A DNA stretch of 19,486 bases from assembly GCA_028704215.1 (NCBI GenBank), contig JAQVLJ010000008.1, forward strand, positions 1-19,486, in the 5' to 3' direction. Source of the DNA: Clostridia bacterium (GTDB lineage: Bacteria; Bacillota; Clostridia; Christensenellales; UBA1242). The notes beneath the pieces are model-generated. The model searched no databases. It was not told where the DNA came from and was given only the letters and a program-made list of their open reading frames with translations. Position numbers and translations under genes: made by a program. Below are positions 8,436-17,664 of the stretch, in pieces (positions within the stretch are counted from its first letter, which is position 1; every line of letters starts with the position of its first letter).

Positions 8436-8984
8436 ATGATAGACAAAACACTTTTTAAAGAATTTGTTGAAGAATATAATGATGACAAAATTGATGAATC
8501 TTCTATTCAAATTTTTACTACAAGAGTTAAAGTTTTTTTGGTTAACAGTAAAGACGAAGTTTTGATTGCAACATCTGGTGGAGGGTGTCAACTCCCCGGA
8601 GGACACATTGAAGAGGGTGAGGGTATTTTGCAAGGAATTGTTAGGGAAATTGAAGAGGAAACAGGGATAGTCCTTAATTATGATGAGATAATTGGACAAT
8701 TTTATAAAGTAAAATACTTGCAAAAAAATTATCAAAACACAGGTAAAAACAGACTTTCGCAAGTTATTTACTTTTTGGTAAGAACAGACAAACAACCAAA
8801 CCTTTCCAATTTTAACTTAACTGAAAATGAAAAGATAAATAATTTTGATATTAGGTATATAAGTTTTGCAGATTTTACAAATTTTGTTGAACAGTTTATA
8901 ACTCCGAATCAAAAAGAAATAAACTATATTATTGCAAAAGAAATGCTAAAGGTTTATTTATATCTTGTGAAGATAATAAAGTAA
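8436..8984 (+). CDS. Nudix hydrolase
   Basis: The 182-residue cytoplasmic protein carries a complete Nudix box at residues 56-78 (GHIEEGEGILQGIVRE, then IEEETGI), fitting Gx5Ex7REUxEExGU. The glutamates bind the divalent metal needed to cleave a nucleoside diphosphate linked to another group. The preceding strand (VKVFLVNSKDEVLIATSGGGCQLPGG) is typical of the fold. Residues after the box give no substrate signature, so it could be an ADP-ribose, NTP or nucleotide-sugar hydrolase. The ATG at 8436 is preferred because GGAG (8422-8425) lies ten bases upstream. An in-frame extension back to 8346 has no ribosome site and an unlikely composition. The gene stands alone on the plus strand and converges on the TM2 gene. 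Confidence 0.88.
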   Translation: MIDKTLFKEFVEEYNDDKIDESSIQIFTTRVKVFLVNSKDEVLIATSGGGCQLPGGHIEEGEGILQGIVREIEEETGIVLNYDEIIGQFYKVKYLQKNYQNTGKNRLSQVIYFLVRTDKQPNLSNFNLTENEKINNFDIRYISFADFTNFVEQFITPNQKEINYIIAKEMLKVYLYLVKIIK

Positions 8985-8993
8985 AAAATTAAT

Positions 8994-9021
8994 AAAAAAA
9001 GCGAGTAAACCCGTTTTTTTT
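8994..9021. terminator. Likely bidirectional terminator between convergent genes
   Basis: A run of seven A (8994-9000) and a run of eight T (9014-9021) flank a short imperfect GC core (GCGAG ... CCCG). These can fold into a hairpin whose outer stem is A:T and whose trailing strand is a U tract in either direction. It lies 10 bp after the Nudix stop and 11 bp after the stop of the convergent TM2 gene. The core pairing contains bulges, so strength is uncertain. Confidence 0.5.
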
Positions 9022-9031
9022 ATTTTTAATG

Positions 9032-9241
9032 TTAGTTTTCGATTGGATTAATTTTGTATTTTCCAGCGATTACGCACACTAAGTCGTACAACCACCACAA
9101 AAATCCGACTGCTACAAAATGTAAAAGTAATTTGTATACAAACATTTTTGTGTCACCTTTGTATAGTTTGTCAAACCCAAATGGTAGTATGCAAAGTATA
9201 AGCAAAATTAAGTCAAATGTAGATTTTTTCTTATCTGCCAT
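9032..9241 (-). CDS. Small TM2-domain membrane protein
   Basis: The 69-residue protein has two membrane segments (about residues 9-25 and 35-60), joined by a short turn containing GFDKLYKGD. WWLYDLVCVIAGKY lies in the second segment. This is the layout of the TM2 family (PF05154), in which a G-x-x-x-x-Y-x-G turn precedes a helix ending in W-x-x-D. The function of bacterial TM2 proteins is poorly known. A very strong ribosome binding site, GGAGG (complement of 9248-9252) six bases before the ATG, makes the start and the reality of this short gene secure. The N-terminus MADKKKS is cytoplasmic by charge. Its promoter should lie in the AT-rich region above 9253, but no single one stands out. Confidence 0.8.
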   Translation of the reverse strand: MADKKKSTFDLILLILCILPFGFDKLYKGDTKMFVYKLLLHFVAVGFLWWLYDLVCVIAGKYKINPIEN

Positions 9242-9252
9242 ATCTCACCTCC

Positions 9253-9558
9253 GATTGATATATATTTATGAATTTTGCTCAAACAAAAAAATCAAATAAA
9301 ATGTCAAAAAACAGCAATATATAATTATAAATAAATAATTTAATATTATTTTTTTAAATTATTTTAAATTTATAAAATAAATTTAATTATTTGTAAATTA
9401 TACTTTTATAATTTTATTGCATTTTTTTTGATTTGTTAATTATTATTAGTTTTTTGTCCTATATACAAAATATTTTGTAAAATTATAAGTTTTTTTATTT
9501 GATAAAATGTAGATTACGTGATAAACTATATAAGTATATTTATGGCAAAAGGGTGGTT
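9253..9558. other. AT-extreme intergenic spacer
   Basis: This 306-bp gap lies between the divergent TM2 gene and the giant surface gene. It has no credible gene. It contains a 77-bp stretch (9316-9392) with no G or C, which includes a 7-bp A:T inverted repeat (9333-9339 with 9345-9351), and a possible promoter for the giant gene. No tRNA, structured RNA or GC-rich hairpin was seen. Confidence 0.75.
9454..9483 (+). promoter_or_regulatory. Candidate promoter for the giant surface gene
   Basis: TTGTCC (9454-9459) and TAAAAT (9478-9483) are 18 bp apart, predicting a start near 9490 and a leader of about 69 nt. In such AT-rich DNA other -10-like hexamers also occur (for example 9503-9508), so the choice is tentative. 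Confidence 0.35.
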
Positions 9559-12500
9559 ATGTTAAAAATTAAAAAGACGCTTTACATATTTTTGCTTATG
9601 TTTGCTTTCACCGTCCTTTTTGCTTGTACCAAAACAATCAGCGTGAATAACATTGCTTTTTCTGAAAGTATTATTGAGATGACGGTTGGAGAAACCTATA
9701 ATCCAAATGTTGTAATTATCCCCAGAAACGCCACTCTTCGAAACTACACCTTAGTTTCGAGTGATAGTGCCGTGTTGACGGTAAATAGCAACAACACCGT
9801 AACTGCAAATGTAGCAAATAGAGTTGTTACTCTTACTGCTACAGCAACGGACAGTAGTAACGGATCAAAAACTTGTTCAGTAAATGTGGCTATTTATTCC
9901 GTTCCTGTTCAACTAGCAGTTCCTACTCAACTAAGACTCGTTGATAATCAAATCCGTTTTAATGAAGTAGAAAATTGTTCAAATTATTTATTAAAAATTA
10001 ATTCACAAGAAATTCCTTTGGCAAATACCACAACTTACAATGTGACCAATTATGATATTGTCCAAAACGTAAGAGTAAAAGCGGTAGGTAGCGAAAGGGC
10101 GACTATTTCGTCTGACTTTTCAAGCGCATTGACTTTTTTAAAAATTAGCAAAGTCCAAAATGTTAAAGTAATAGATGGTTTGCTTACTTTTAATGCAATT
10201 AGTAGAGTTCAAAATTATAGAGTAGTTTTGACAAACAACGATAACCAAAATAATCAATCTTTTGATGTAACCACAAATTCTGTGGATATTTCTTCTTATA
10301 TTTCTGGAAACGATTATTCCATAAAAGTTTGTGGACTAAAAACCGGCTATGATACGAATAGTTTATCAATTACAAATGAGCAAATTTATGATGGCGCTTA
10401 TAGCGATATAGTTAATTTTAGAAAGTTTGCCACAATTGATGACCTTGCTCTTTCAAACAATACACTTACTTGGACTTATAGCGAAAGCGATGTATTTTTC
10501 ACTTTAAACATTGTCGGCAATAATTACAATGAAACTTATATTACTATGGAAAAGAATTTTGACTTGTATGATTTGGCGTTGGATGCAGGCGAATACAGTG
10601 TTACAACTAGAGCAGTACCGACTGAAATCAATTTGATTTCTAGTGAAAGTTCAGTTTTGACTTTTACCAAATTGCAAGCAATTGGTTCTGGTGATATCGT
10701 TATTGCTAATGATACAATCAGTTGGCCCAAAATTGATAGTGCAACTGGTTACATTTTGATATTGAATGGTTCAGAATACACCCTATTAGCACCTACCGTC
10801 GTTGGTTCTGTTGTTAGCACAAATTTATCAGGAGTTGCGTATCCCGCTACAATTTACAATATTGCAATAGTTGCATATGGTAACAATACAACTACTGTAA
10901 AAAGTGATTTGTTACCAGAAACAGAAAGACCATCGGTAGAAAAACTTAAAAAAGTTACAAGTTTGACCATCAACGCAATAGATGACGAAAATGAAGATGT
11001 CGATATTAGTTGGGTAGATGAAAATGAAAACAATACTCATTATGATTTGTATATTGACAGTAATTTGAGATATTCTTTTGACAAATCTACTTTATCGCAT
11101 GTCGGGAATGTATATAGCGCAAATATTGACTATACTTACTTCTTAAACGTAAAAAATTATGAATTGAAAATACGCACGAAATCTACCGAAAGTTCCGTAT
11201 TTGTTAGCGATTATTCAAATGTGGACAATATAGAAAAACTTGAATTACCTACCAATTTAATAGTAAATAATGATATTTTGACTTTTGCAAGTACGAGTGT
11301 TTGTGATAATTATCTAATCCAATTATTCAAAAATGATATTTTTGTAAAGAGTGAACTTGTACATTCAAAACGTAGTTCAAACGAATTTTTGCAGGGACTT
11401 GAAGCGGGAGCATATTCTGTAAGAGTATTTGCATATGGGGATGAGGAAAGATATTTAAAGAGCGATTACACTGAGTTGCTTGGCATAACCAAACTAAACG
11501 CCCCTTCTCTATCAATTGTTGGCAACGTGGTTTCATTTAATGCAATAGACAATGCAAACAGTTATATTTTGAGTGTAATCTATAATTCTACTACCACAAA
11601 TGTTACTTTGACAAATGAACGTACATTCACATTTACTAGCGAATATGAAAGCGGAGAATATGAGTTGTATGTTGTAGCTACTGGAAATGGCTTGTATATA
11701 GACTCTGAGTCGAGCGATAGTTTATTTGTAACTAAACTAGAAAATGTAAACACTTCTAATATTACATTTACCCACAACACAACCGATTATACCCTTGCTT
11801 TTTCTGAAACAGAATTGACAGGAGTAGACAAGTATGAATTGTATTTGGACGAAGTAATGTATGACGAAAGTACAAGTACAAGTTTTTCAGTAGCAAAAGA
11901 AGATTTGTTAGTAGCAAAAAATTACATATTTACTTTGAAGAAAATCGCATCTAATTCCATTATTGATGATATGTATTTTATCAATTCAAATATGAGTTCA
12001 AATTATATAGTATCAAAAATAACCACACCAGATACTCCAAGTCTTTCACAAAACAGTATTGCTTTTGACAGGAGCGATGTTTCTGCGATTTTGTATATCA
12101 AAAATCCAGGTGAGAGTGTATTTGCAGAATATGAGTACAACACTGCAACTTACAATTTGTTCGAAAGCGACGGAGTAACTCCGGATGAAAAATTCGAAGA
12201 CGTGGGCGAATATGAAATAAAAATAAAATATCTAGGCAACAATTCAAATATTCTCGACAGTGATGAATCGGGAATAAAAACTATATACAAATTGGCCAAT
12301 GTTGGAATGTTAGGACAATATGAAAACAGATTGACCTTTACTGCTGTGGACTATGCTTCAGGATACGCTTTTGTTATCAATGGTACAAAGCGCAACGCAG
12401 AAATAGAAATAGTAGGCACAACAGTGTATGCCACTTTACCCGCGGGCTTGAATGTTGGCAGTAACGATATTTATGTTATAGCAAAGGGCGATGGCGAATA

Positions 12501-15500
12501 TTATTTTGATTCAAATCTAAACGACGCGACTACCATTACTATTTTATTTGCACCTAATTTATCTTTGAGTGATTCATTGCTTACATTTGATAATGTGAGC
12601 GGAGCAACAGCATATGCTCTAACGTTAGAAGATGGTGAGTACAGATACACATACAATATTTCTACAACTGACAGAAGTTACGATTTTGATGAAGATGACT
12701 TATTGTCTGGCAATATTTCTGCTCACGTTCAAGCGATAGGCGGAGCATCAATGTATTTTAATAGTCCCAACAGTGCTAATTTGAATTTTGTGCGACTAGG
12801 TTTAGCTAATATGTCTGTACAAAATGAAATATTAGTTTGGAATACTGTATCAAATGCAAACAAATACATTTTGACTTTTGGCGATAGCGGTACAATGGAC
12901 TTTTCAACTACTAGTTATGATTTCTACCAAATAACTCCAGGTGAGTATACAATTAATATGCGTGCAGTTGCTACAACAAATAATTCAACACCTTCAAACA
13001 ACACCATATATATAAATTCAAAAACAACTGAAATTACTGTAAGAAAACTAGCAATACCAAGTATTTTTGAATTGTATCGTGGTGAATTTAAGTATAGTCA
13101 AGTTGAATATGCAAACTATTACACTATTACCATAGGTGACAAAGTATCATACGTTGATCCTGATGGTGCTAGTTTGGATACTGTTTTCCTTTCTACGATT
13201 TATTCATTATATCCAAATAGAGATGAGATAGCAAAAATAAGGTCAGGATATCTTGGTGACCAAAATTATATTATGTCTGATGAGTCTACATTTACAGTCA
13301 ATATGTTAGATAGACCTACTAGTGTTTATGTGCAAGATAATCAAATTTTCTGGAATTCTGTAACGAGTGCCACTGGATATGTAGTTCATTTGGAAAAAAA
13401 CACAACAGAAACTCACAATGAATATACAAAGAGTATTTCTGGACAAGGGTCTACTAGCATGTCCATTTCAGAATTAATAGAGGGCTTTACAGAACCTGGC
13501 GAATACAAAATAAGTGTGCATGCTTCTGGGGATAGTGTTTTGTATAGCAATTCGCAAATAAGCAATACATTTATTATCAACAAACTGGATACACCAAGTG
13601 ATTTGGGAGTAGAAAATGGTGTGTTTGTATTTGATGCAGACACCAAAGCGATGAACTATCTTGTACGCGTGTACTACTACAACGCTGCTCACGAAAAAGT
13701 GCTTGTAAAATCTGAAACAGTTACACAACAAAGATATGTTTTAAGTGCAGTAGACAGTGGTCTATACACAATTTCCGTTCAAGCAATTGGTAATGGCAGT
13801 ACCACATTGACGGGATCAGAAAGTGTATCAGCAGACGTGATATTGTTGCCAAAAGCAAATAACATATATTTAGATGAAGGTTTTGCAAATATTAATGCAG
13901 CAACTTTATTCTCTCGTTTGGAATTGAAATTTATAAATAATTACAATACTTATATAAAATATGTTGAAATCGATGAAGTAGATCATGAAATCAGTCCAAC
14001 CTTAGCTGCTTATATTTTAAGTACGGATTTTAAAGATTTGGATTACGAATCTGTGTTTGGTCAACTTTCTCAAGATATTACCATTGAAAGTCTACCAGAA
14101 GTTCCTGCTGGTACTTATACTTTGGCAATTAGACTAATTGGCAATACTTATACAGGCGCTATCGATATGGTTGAAATGAATGCTGGATTACTAACAAGTG
14201 AAACTTATAGCAGTATGATACATTTGGCGGAGCCAACACAGTATGTAAAATTGCCAACACCTATTGTTTCAAATTCTGAAAAAGGTATAGTATCATGGCA
14301 AGTTGGAGCGGGCACTACTTATGCAGGCGATGCAAATTATATTATTACGATAACGACTGGAAGTGAAGTGCATACTTTTGAAAGTACAATTACGAGCATA
14401 GATTTTAATGAACCATATTTTGAATATGGTACTGAAAATACTAGAATATTATTTAACGAAGGTAGTTTTACTGTCAAAGTATATATGAAGGGCGATGACA
14501 CAATTTATATCAATTCAGATATCGCCACAAGTCCTGAAATAAGAATATTGACTACACCTATTTTGTTACAATCGGAAGGTGTGATGATTTGGAACAGAGT
14601 GGATGGCGCTACTGGCTATGTTTTGAATATCAAAACAGAATATGAATGGAACAACAGCCTAGATGGTACAGTGATTGAACTTGCTGACGTAACCACATTT
14701 GATTTTGACGAAAACTTTGTTGCAGGCAGATATATGATTAATCTCGTTGCCACTAGTGGCGGTAACAATATGATTAATTCAAAAGGTAATAGTTATTTAG
14801 CAAAAACGAAATTAGATATTGATTCTGCAAATTTTGTAGTTGAAAACGGCGTACTTAAATTTAATAGATTTTCTATAGATGGTTTTGATGTAAACAAGTT
14901 CTCAATTACAATAGACACAATTACATATACTTTGCAGATTTATGATGAATATGGTCAGATAATAGATGACAATGTAAGCGTGATTGAAAACGTAATATAT
15001 TACGAACTTCCAACTAATGTTTCAGTAGGAGAACACACAATAACAATTTATGCAATCGGTGACGATACGAGTATATTGTGTTCTGATAGTGATAGTTTGA
15101 TGATATCAAAATTACCAACCGTAGCCAACGTTCACCTTGTTGATGGAGTTTTGGCTTGGGACAAGTTGGCAAATGACAGCATCTTAGGTTACATTTTGAG
15201 TATTACATTTGTTGATGATTTGGATAACACCGTTGTTTACACAACTGAAATCGGAAAATTTGAAAACCCTTCATACACGATGCCAAATTCAGTGATAATT
15301 GGTACAAAATCTTATGAACTAGTTGGAAACAAATTATATACATTTGCTATACGTGGAAAGGGAACGTCGAACTTCATTAACAGCAATGCGGTAACTTATT
15401 CTGCTACTAGATTGAATGATATAACTTATTTATCTTCTGACCACGGAATAGTAACCTGGTCCAATATTGACAATGTCCAAAGTTTTGTGTTGTACTATGT

Positions 15501-17655
15501 AAAGGATGCAAATACTTATACGATTATTCTTGATGGAAATACATATTCGTATGATTTCTTAAATAACGATAGTTATACCTTTGGTAGTGGCTCGTTTACA
15601 GTTTATGTAAAGGCAATAGGTACAACGTCCACCAGCCCTTCAAGCAGTTATTTGACATCTCGCAATAGTGCGACTGTTACATTTGAAAAATTATCGCCTA
15701 CAACTGCTCCTACTATTCAAAACTTTGAAGAAGATATGACGATTGCAGACACTATTTTTGAATGGACTGCAAATGAGTTTGCAAGTGGTTATGAGATTGA
15801 AGTAACTGATTTGAATACTGAAGAAGTAACGACTTATACAGTAAGCACGAACTCGGCATCTTTACCTTCTACAGCAAGTGAAGGTAGTTATCGCATAAGA
15901 GTCAGAACATTAACAGTTCATGCTTCAAAAACAAATTCTGAATATAGTGCAGAATTGATTATTTCAAAACCTGCACGACCTGATGAATTTGTATTTAACA
16001 ATGATTTGAAGAGATTTGAGTGGACTAGAGTTGATGTAGGCGGCGGTAATTTTATAAGCACTTATAAGATAACGTATACTTTCACTGCTAGTGGACAACC
16101 GTCTGTTGAAATAACACAAGTAATTACTGCGAATAGCGACGCGGATGCTTGGTGGCAACCTGCTCAGATAGGTAGTTACAATCACATCAAAATTCAGTCA
16201 TTATCACAGGCTGGTTTCTTGTCCGAACCTCTCGGTTGGAACAACGAACTATCCACAATTTACGAATTTGATTTGTTTGCAAGCGGAAGTGGCACAACCG
16301 AAAGCCCTTACACAATTAGCAATACTACACAATTTAGCAATATTAGATACTATTTAAATGCAAAGTATTTGCAGATGGCAAACATTAATTTTGATGGCAT
16401 TAGCCTGACCACTATTGGAAGTTTTGAAAAACCGTTTATGGGATATTATGATGGGGATAACAAACTAATTCGCAACATAAACATTACTGACAACACTGAT
16501 CAATTATACAAAGGCATATTCGGCTATATAAAAGATGCAACAATAATTGATATGTACTTACAAAACAACAACTTTACTTCAAACATTTTGTCAGGCATAA
16601 ATAATACTTCATATGGTTTGTTAGCAGGAAAAATAAATAACACAACAATCACAAATATCACTTTTGAAAATTGTTCAATAACTGCAACCAATACTGGTGA
16701 TGTTATCATTAGCGTAGGATTGTTAGCAGGTAGTGTTCAATCAACTGAAATAAGCGGAATTTCTGTAACTAGTGGAAGTATAAACACAACTGCAATTAAG
16801 GGATTGAATGTTGGTGGTTTAATTGGTACAATGAATGATACGAGTATTACAGGTAGCAATATTCAAGTAAATGTGTCAGTTAGCACATCCGCTCAACAAG
16901 GCGAAGATATTTCAGTCGGTGGCGTAGCTGGTAAAACAATTTATGCTGCACTTGAAAGCAATGCCATATCAAATACGGTTGTAGAATTTTCTAATACTGG
17001 TTCATCTATTAATAATGATAGAAACTCTTACATTGGCGGAGCAGTCGGATACAACGAAAAGGCACTTTTAGACAAAGTAACTGCTACCGTAAATATTACT
17101 TCCGGAAGCACCGTTGGTGGTTTGGTGGGTATAAATTATGCAGGAACTATATATCGCTCAACAAGTGCTGGTAATATTTCTATAAATGCATATAGCACAA
17201 GATACATTGGAGGACTAGTAGGAAGAAACAATAACAAAACATATAATTATGTTGTAAATTATGGAACTATTAATAGTTGCTACACAACAATTAACATCAG
17301 CATTACAAGTTCATTATCAAATGCAACAACCTATGTGGGATTGGTGACGGCGGTAAATAATGGAATAATCCAAAATTCGTTTGTTTATATAACAACTGGC
17401 TATGGTACTATTACATCAATTTTGAATAGTGGCACAATATATTCTTATGCTATCACAGCATCTGTCGGTACAGGATCAATTATAACAAACAGCTACTATA
17501 CTGAAAATACTTACAATGCGATAAATGGTTCTGGTTCGTTTACTGTAACTGCAATTTCTACATCGGCTTACTTTTTAGAAAGTTTCGTCACAAATTTGAA
17601 TAATGGCGAATCTGTATTCGTTTACAGTGCTGGTAATTTACCAGCGTTTGCTTAG
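9559..17655 (+). CDS. Giant surface lipoprotein: Ig-like, FN3-like repeats and GLUG beta-helix
   Basis: A 2,698-residue exported protein. Residues 1-23 form a signal peptide with a lipobox-like LFAC (Cys23), so it is probably lipid-anchored outside the membrane. Residues 24-114 resemble a bacterial Ig-like (Big_2) domain (SVNNIAFSES, then MTVGETYN). Residues 115-2242 are about 23 diverged fibronectin-III-like repeats of roughly 90 residues. Residues 2243-2698 form a right-handed beta-helix with GLUG motifs, ending without an LPxTG signal or C-terminal membrane helix. The architecture fits a long stalk with an adhesive or scaffold tip; ligand and role are not evident. The ATG at 9559 is chosen because it begins the signal peptide and follows AGGGTGG; a TTG extension to 9499 has no ribosome site. 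The TAG stop overlaps the ribosome site of the signal peptidase gene, tying the two together. The frame is intact throughout. Confidence 0.85.
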   Translation: MLKIKKTLYIFLLMFAFTVLFACTKTISVNNIAFSESIIEMTVGETYNPNVVIIPRNATLRNYTLVSSDSAVLTVNSNNTVTANVANRVVTLTATATDSSNGSKTCSVNVAIYSVPVQLAVPTQLRLVDNQIRFNEVENCSNYLLKINSQEIPLANTTTYNVTNYDIVQNVRVKAVGSERATISSDFSSALTFLKISKVQNVKVIDGLLTFNAISRVQNYRVVLTNNDNQNNQSFDVTTNSVDISSYISGNDYSIKVCGLKTGYDTNSLSITNEQIYDGAYSDIVNFRKFATIDDLALSNNTLTWTYSESDVFFTLNIVGNNYNETYITMEKNFDLYDLALDAGEYSVTTRAVPTEINLISSESSVLTFTKLQAIGSGDIVIANDTISWPKIDSATGYILILNGSEYTLLAPTVVGSVVSTNLSGVAYPATIYNIAIVAYGNNTTTVKSDLLPETERPSVEKLKKVTSLTINAIDDENEDVDISWVDENENNTHYDLYIDSNLRYSFDKSTLSHVGNVYSANIDYTYFLNVKNYELKIRTKSTESSVFVSDYSNVDNIEKLELPTNLIVNNDILTFASTSVCDNYLIQLFKNDIFVKSELVHSKRSSNEFLQGLEAGAYSVRVFAYGDEERYLKSDYTELLGITKLNAPSLSIVGNVVSFNAIDNANSYILSVIYNSTTTNVTLTNERTFTFTSEYESGEYELYVVATGNGLYIDSESSDSLFVTKLENVNTSNITFTHNTTDYTLAFSETELTGVDKYELYLDEVMYDESTSTSFSVAKEDLLVAKNYIFTLKKIASNSIIDDMYFINSNMSSNYIVSKITTPDTPSLSQNSIAFDRSDVSAILYIKNPGESVFAEYEYNTATYNLFESDGVTPDEKFEDVGEYEIKIKYLGNNSNILDSDESGIKTIYKLANVGMLGQYENRLTFTAVDYASGYAFVINGTKRNAEIEIVGTTVYATLPAGLNVGSNDIYVIAKGDGEYYFDSNLNDATTITILFAPNLSLSDSLLTFDNVSGATAYALTLEDGEYRYTYNISTTDRSYDFDEDDLLSGNISAHVQAIGGASMYFNSPNSANLNFVRLGLANMSVQNEILVWNTVSNANKYILTFGDSGTMDFSTTSYDFYQITPGEYTINMRAVATTNNSTPSNNTIYINSKTTEITVRKLAIPSIFELYRGEFKYSQVEYANYYTITIGDKVSYVDPDGASLDTVFLSTIYSLYPNRDEIAKIRSGYLGDQNYIMSDESTFTVNMLDRPTSVYVQDNQIFWNSVTSATGYVVHLEKNTTETHNEYTKSISGQGSTSMSISELIEGFTEPGEYKISVHASGDSVLYSNSQISNTFIINKLDTPSDLGVENGVFVFDADTKAMNYLVRVYYYNAAHEKVLVKSETVTQQRYVLSAVDSGLYTISVQAIGNGSTTLTGSESVSADVILLPKANNIYLDEGFANINAATLFSRLELKFINNYNTYIKYVEIDEVDHEISPTLAAYILSTDFKDLDYESVFGQLSQDITIESLPEVPAGTYTLAIRLIGNTYTGAIDMVEMNAGLLTSETYSSMIHLAEPTQYVKLPTPIVSNSEKGIVSWQVGAGTTYAGDANYIITITTGSEVHTFESTITSIDFNEPYFEYGTENTRILFNEGSFTVKVYMKGDDTIYINSDIATSPEIRILTTPILLQSEGVMIWNRVDGATGYVLNIKTEYEWNNSLDGTVIELADVTTFDFDENFVAGRYMINLVATSGGNNMINSKGNSYLAKTKLDIDSANFVVENGVLKFNRFSIDGFDVNKFSITIDTITYTLQIYDEYGQIIDDNVSVIENVIYYELPTNVSVGEHTITIYAIGDDTSILCSDSDSLMISKLPTVANVHLVDGVLAWDKLANDSILGYILSITFVDDLDNTVVYTTEIGKFENPSYTMPNSVIIGTKSYELVGNKLYTFAIRGKGTSNFINSNAVTYSATRLNDITYLSSDHGIVTWSNIDNVQSFVLYYVKDANTYTIILDGNTYSYDFLNNDSYTFGSGSFTVYVKAIGTTSTSPSSSYLTSRNSATVTFEKLSPTTAPTIQNFEEDMTIADTIFEWTANEFASGYEIEVTDLNTEEVTTYTVSTNSASLPSTASEGSYRIRVRTLTVHASKTNSEYSAELIISKPARPDEFVFNNDLKRFEWTRVDVGGGNFISTYKITYTFTASGQPSVEITQVITANSDADAWWQPAQIGSYNHIKIQSLSQAGFLSEPLGWNNELSTIYEFDLFASGSGTTESPYTISNTTQFSNIRYYLNAKYLQMANINFDGISLTTIGSFEKPFMGYYDGDNKLIRNINITDNTDQLYKGIFGYIKDATIIDMYLQNNNFTSNILSGINNTSYGLLAGKINNTTITNITFENCSITATNTGDVIISVGLLAGSVQSTEISGISVTSGSINTTAIKGLNVGGLIGTMNDTSITGSNIQVNVSVSTSAQQGEDISVGGVAGKTIYAALESNAISNTVVEFSNTGSSINNDRNSYIGGAVGYNEKALLDKVTATVNITSGSTVGGLVGINYAGTIYRSTSAGNISINAYSTRYIGGLVGRNNNKTYNYVVNYGTINSCYTTINISITSSLSNATTYVGLVTAVNNGIIQNSFVYITTGYGTITSILNSGTIYSYAITASVGTGSIITNSYYTENTYNAINGSGSFTVTAISTSAYFLESFVTNLNNGESVFVYSAGNLPAFA
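9901..16284 (+). repeat. About 23 FN3-like protein repeats
   Basis: Residues 115-2242 of the giant protein divide into about 23 units averaging 92 residues. A typical unit begins with P or A plus a short strand, then a variable strand ending in W or F (for example ILVWNTV, IFWNSV, VMIWNRV). It continues with a Y-x-L-x-I strand (ANKYILTF, ATGYVV, ATGYVLNI), then G-x-Y-x-I-x-V-x-A-x-G (GEYKISVHASG) and an N-S near the end. The unit closes with a K-L junction (FVTKL, FIINKL, ITVRKL). This is the seven-strand FN3 plan. The repeats are similar in pattern but not in DNA sequence, so the duplication is old. Unit 16 is longer and unit 23 carries a distinct WW segment near the GLUG domain. Confidence 0.7.
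16513..17400 (+). repeat. GLUG-motif repeats of the beta-helix tip
   Basis: About nine spaced GLUG-like motifs occur between residues 2319 and 2614: GIFGYI, GLLAGKI, GLLAGSV, GGLIGTM, GGVAGKT, GGAVGYN, GGLVGIN, GGLVGRN and VGLVTAVN. Each is followed by strands rich in N, T, S and I. GLUG repeats (PF07581) are found in bacterial surface and adhesin proteins and build a parallel beta-helix. Confidence 0.8.
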
Positions 17656-17664
17656 GAGATTAAT

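Noticed and set aside
8403..8795. Minus-strand open frame antisense to the Nudix gene
   Set aside because: It overlaps a gene with a complete Nudix box, and its translation has no domain pattern, only residues expected from the reverse of AT-rich codons.
9499..9558. Giant protein beginning at TTG 9499
   Set aside because: It would place about 20 basic residues before the signal peptide and has no ribosome site.
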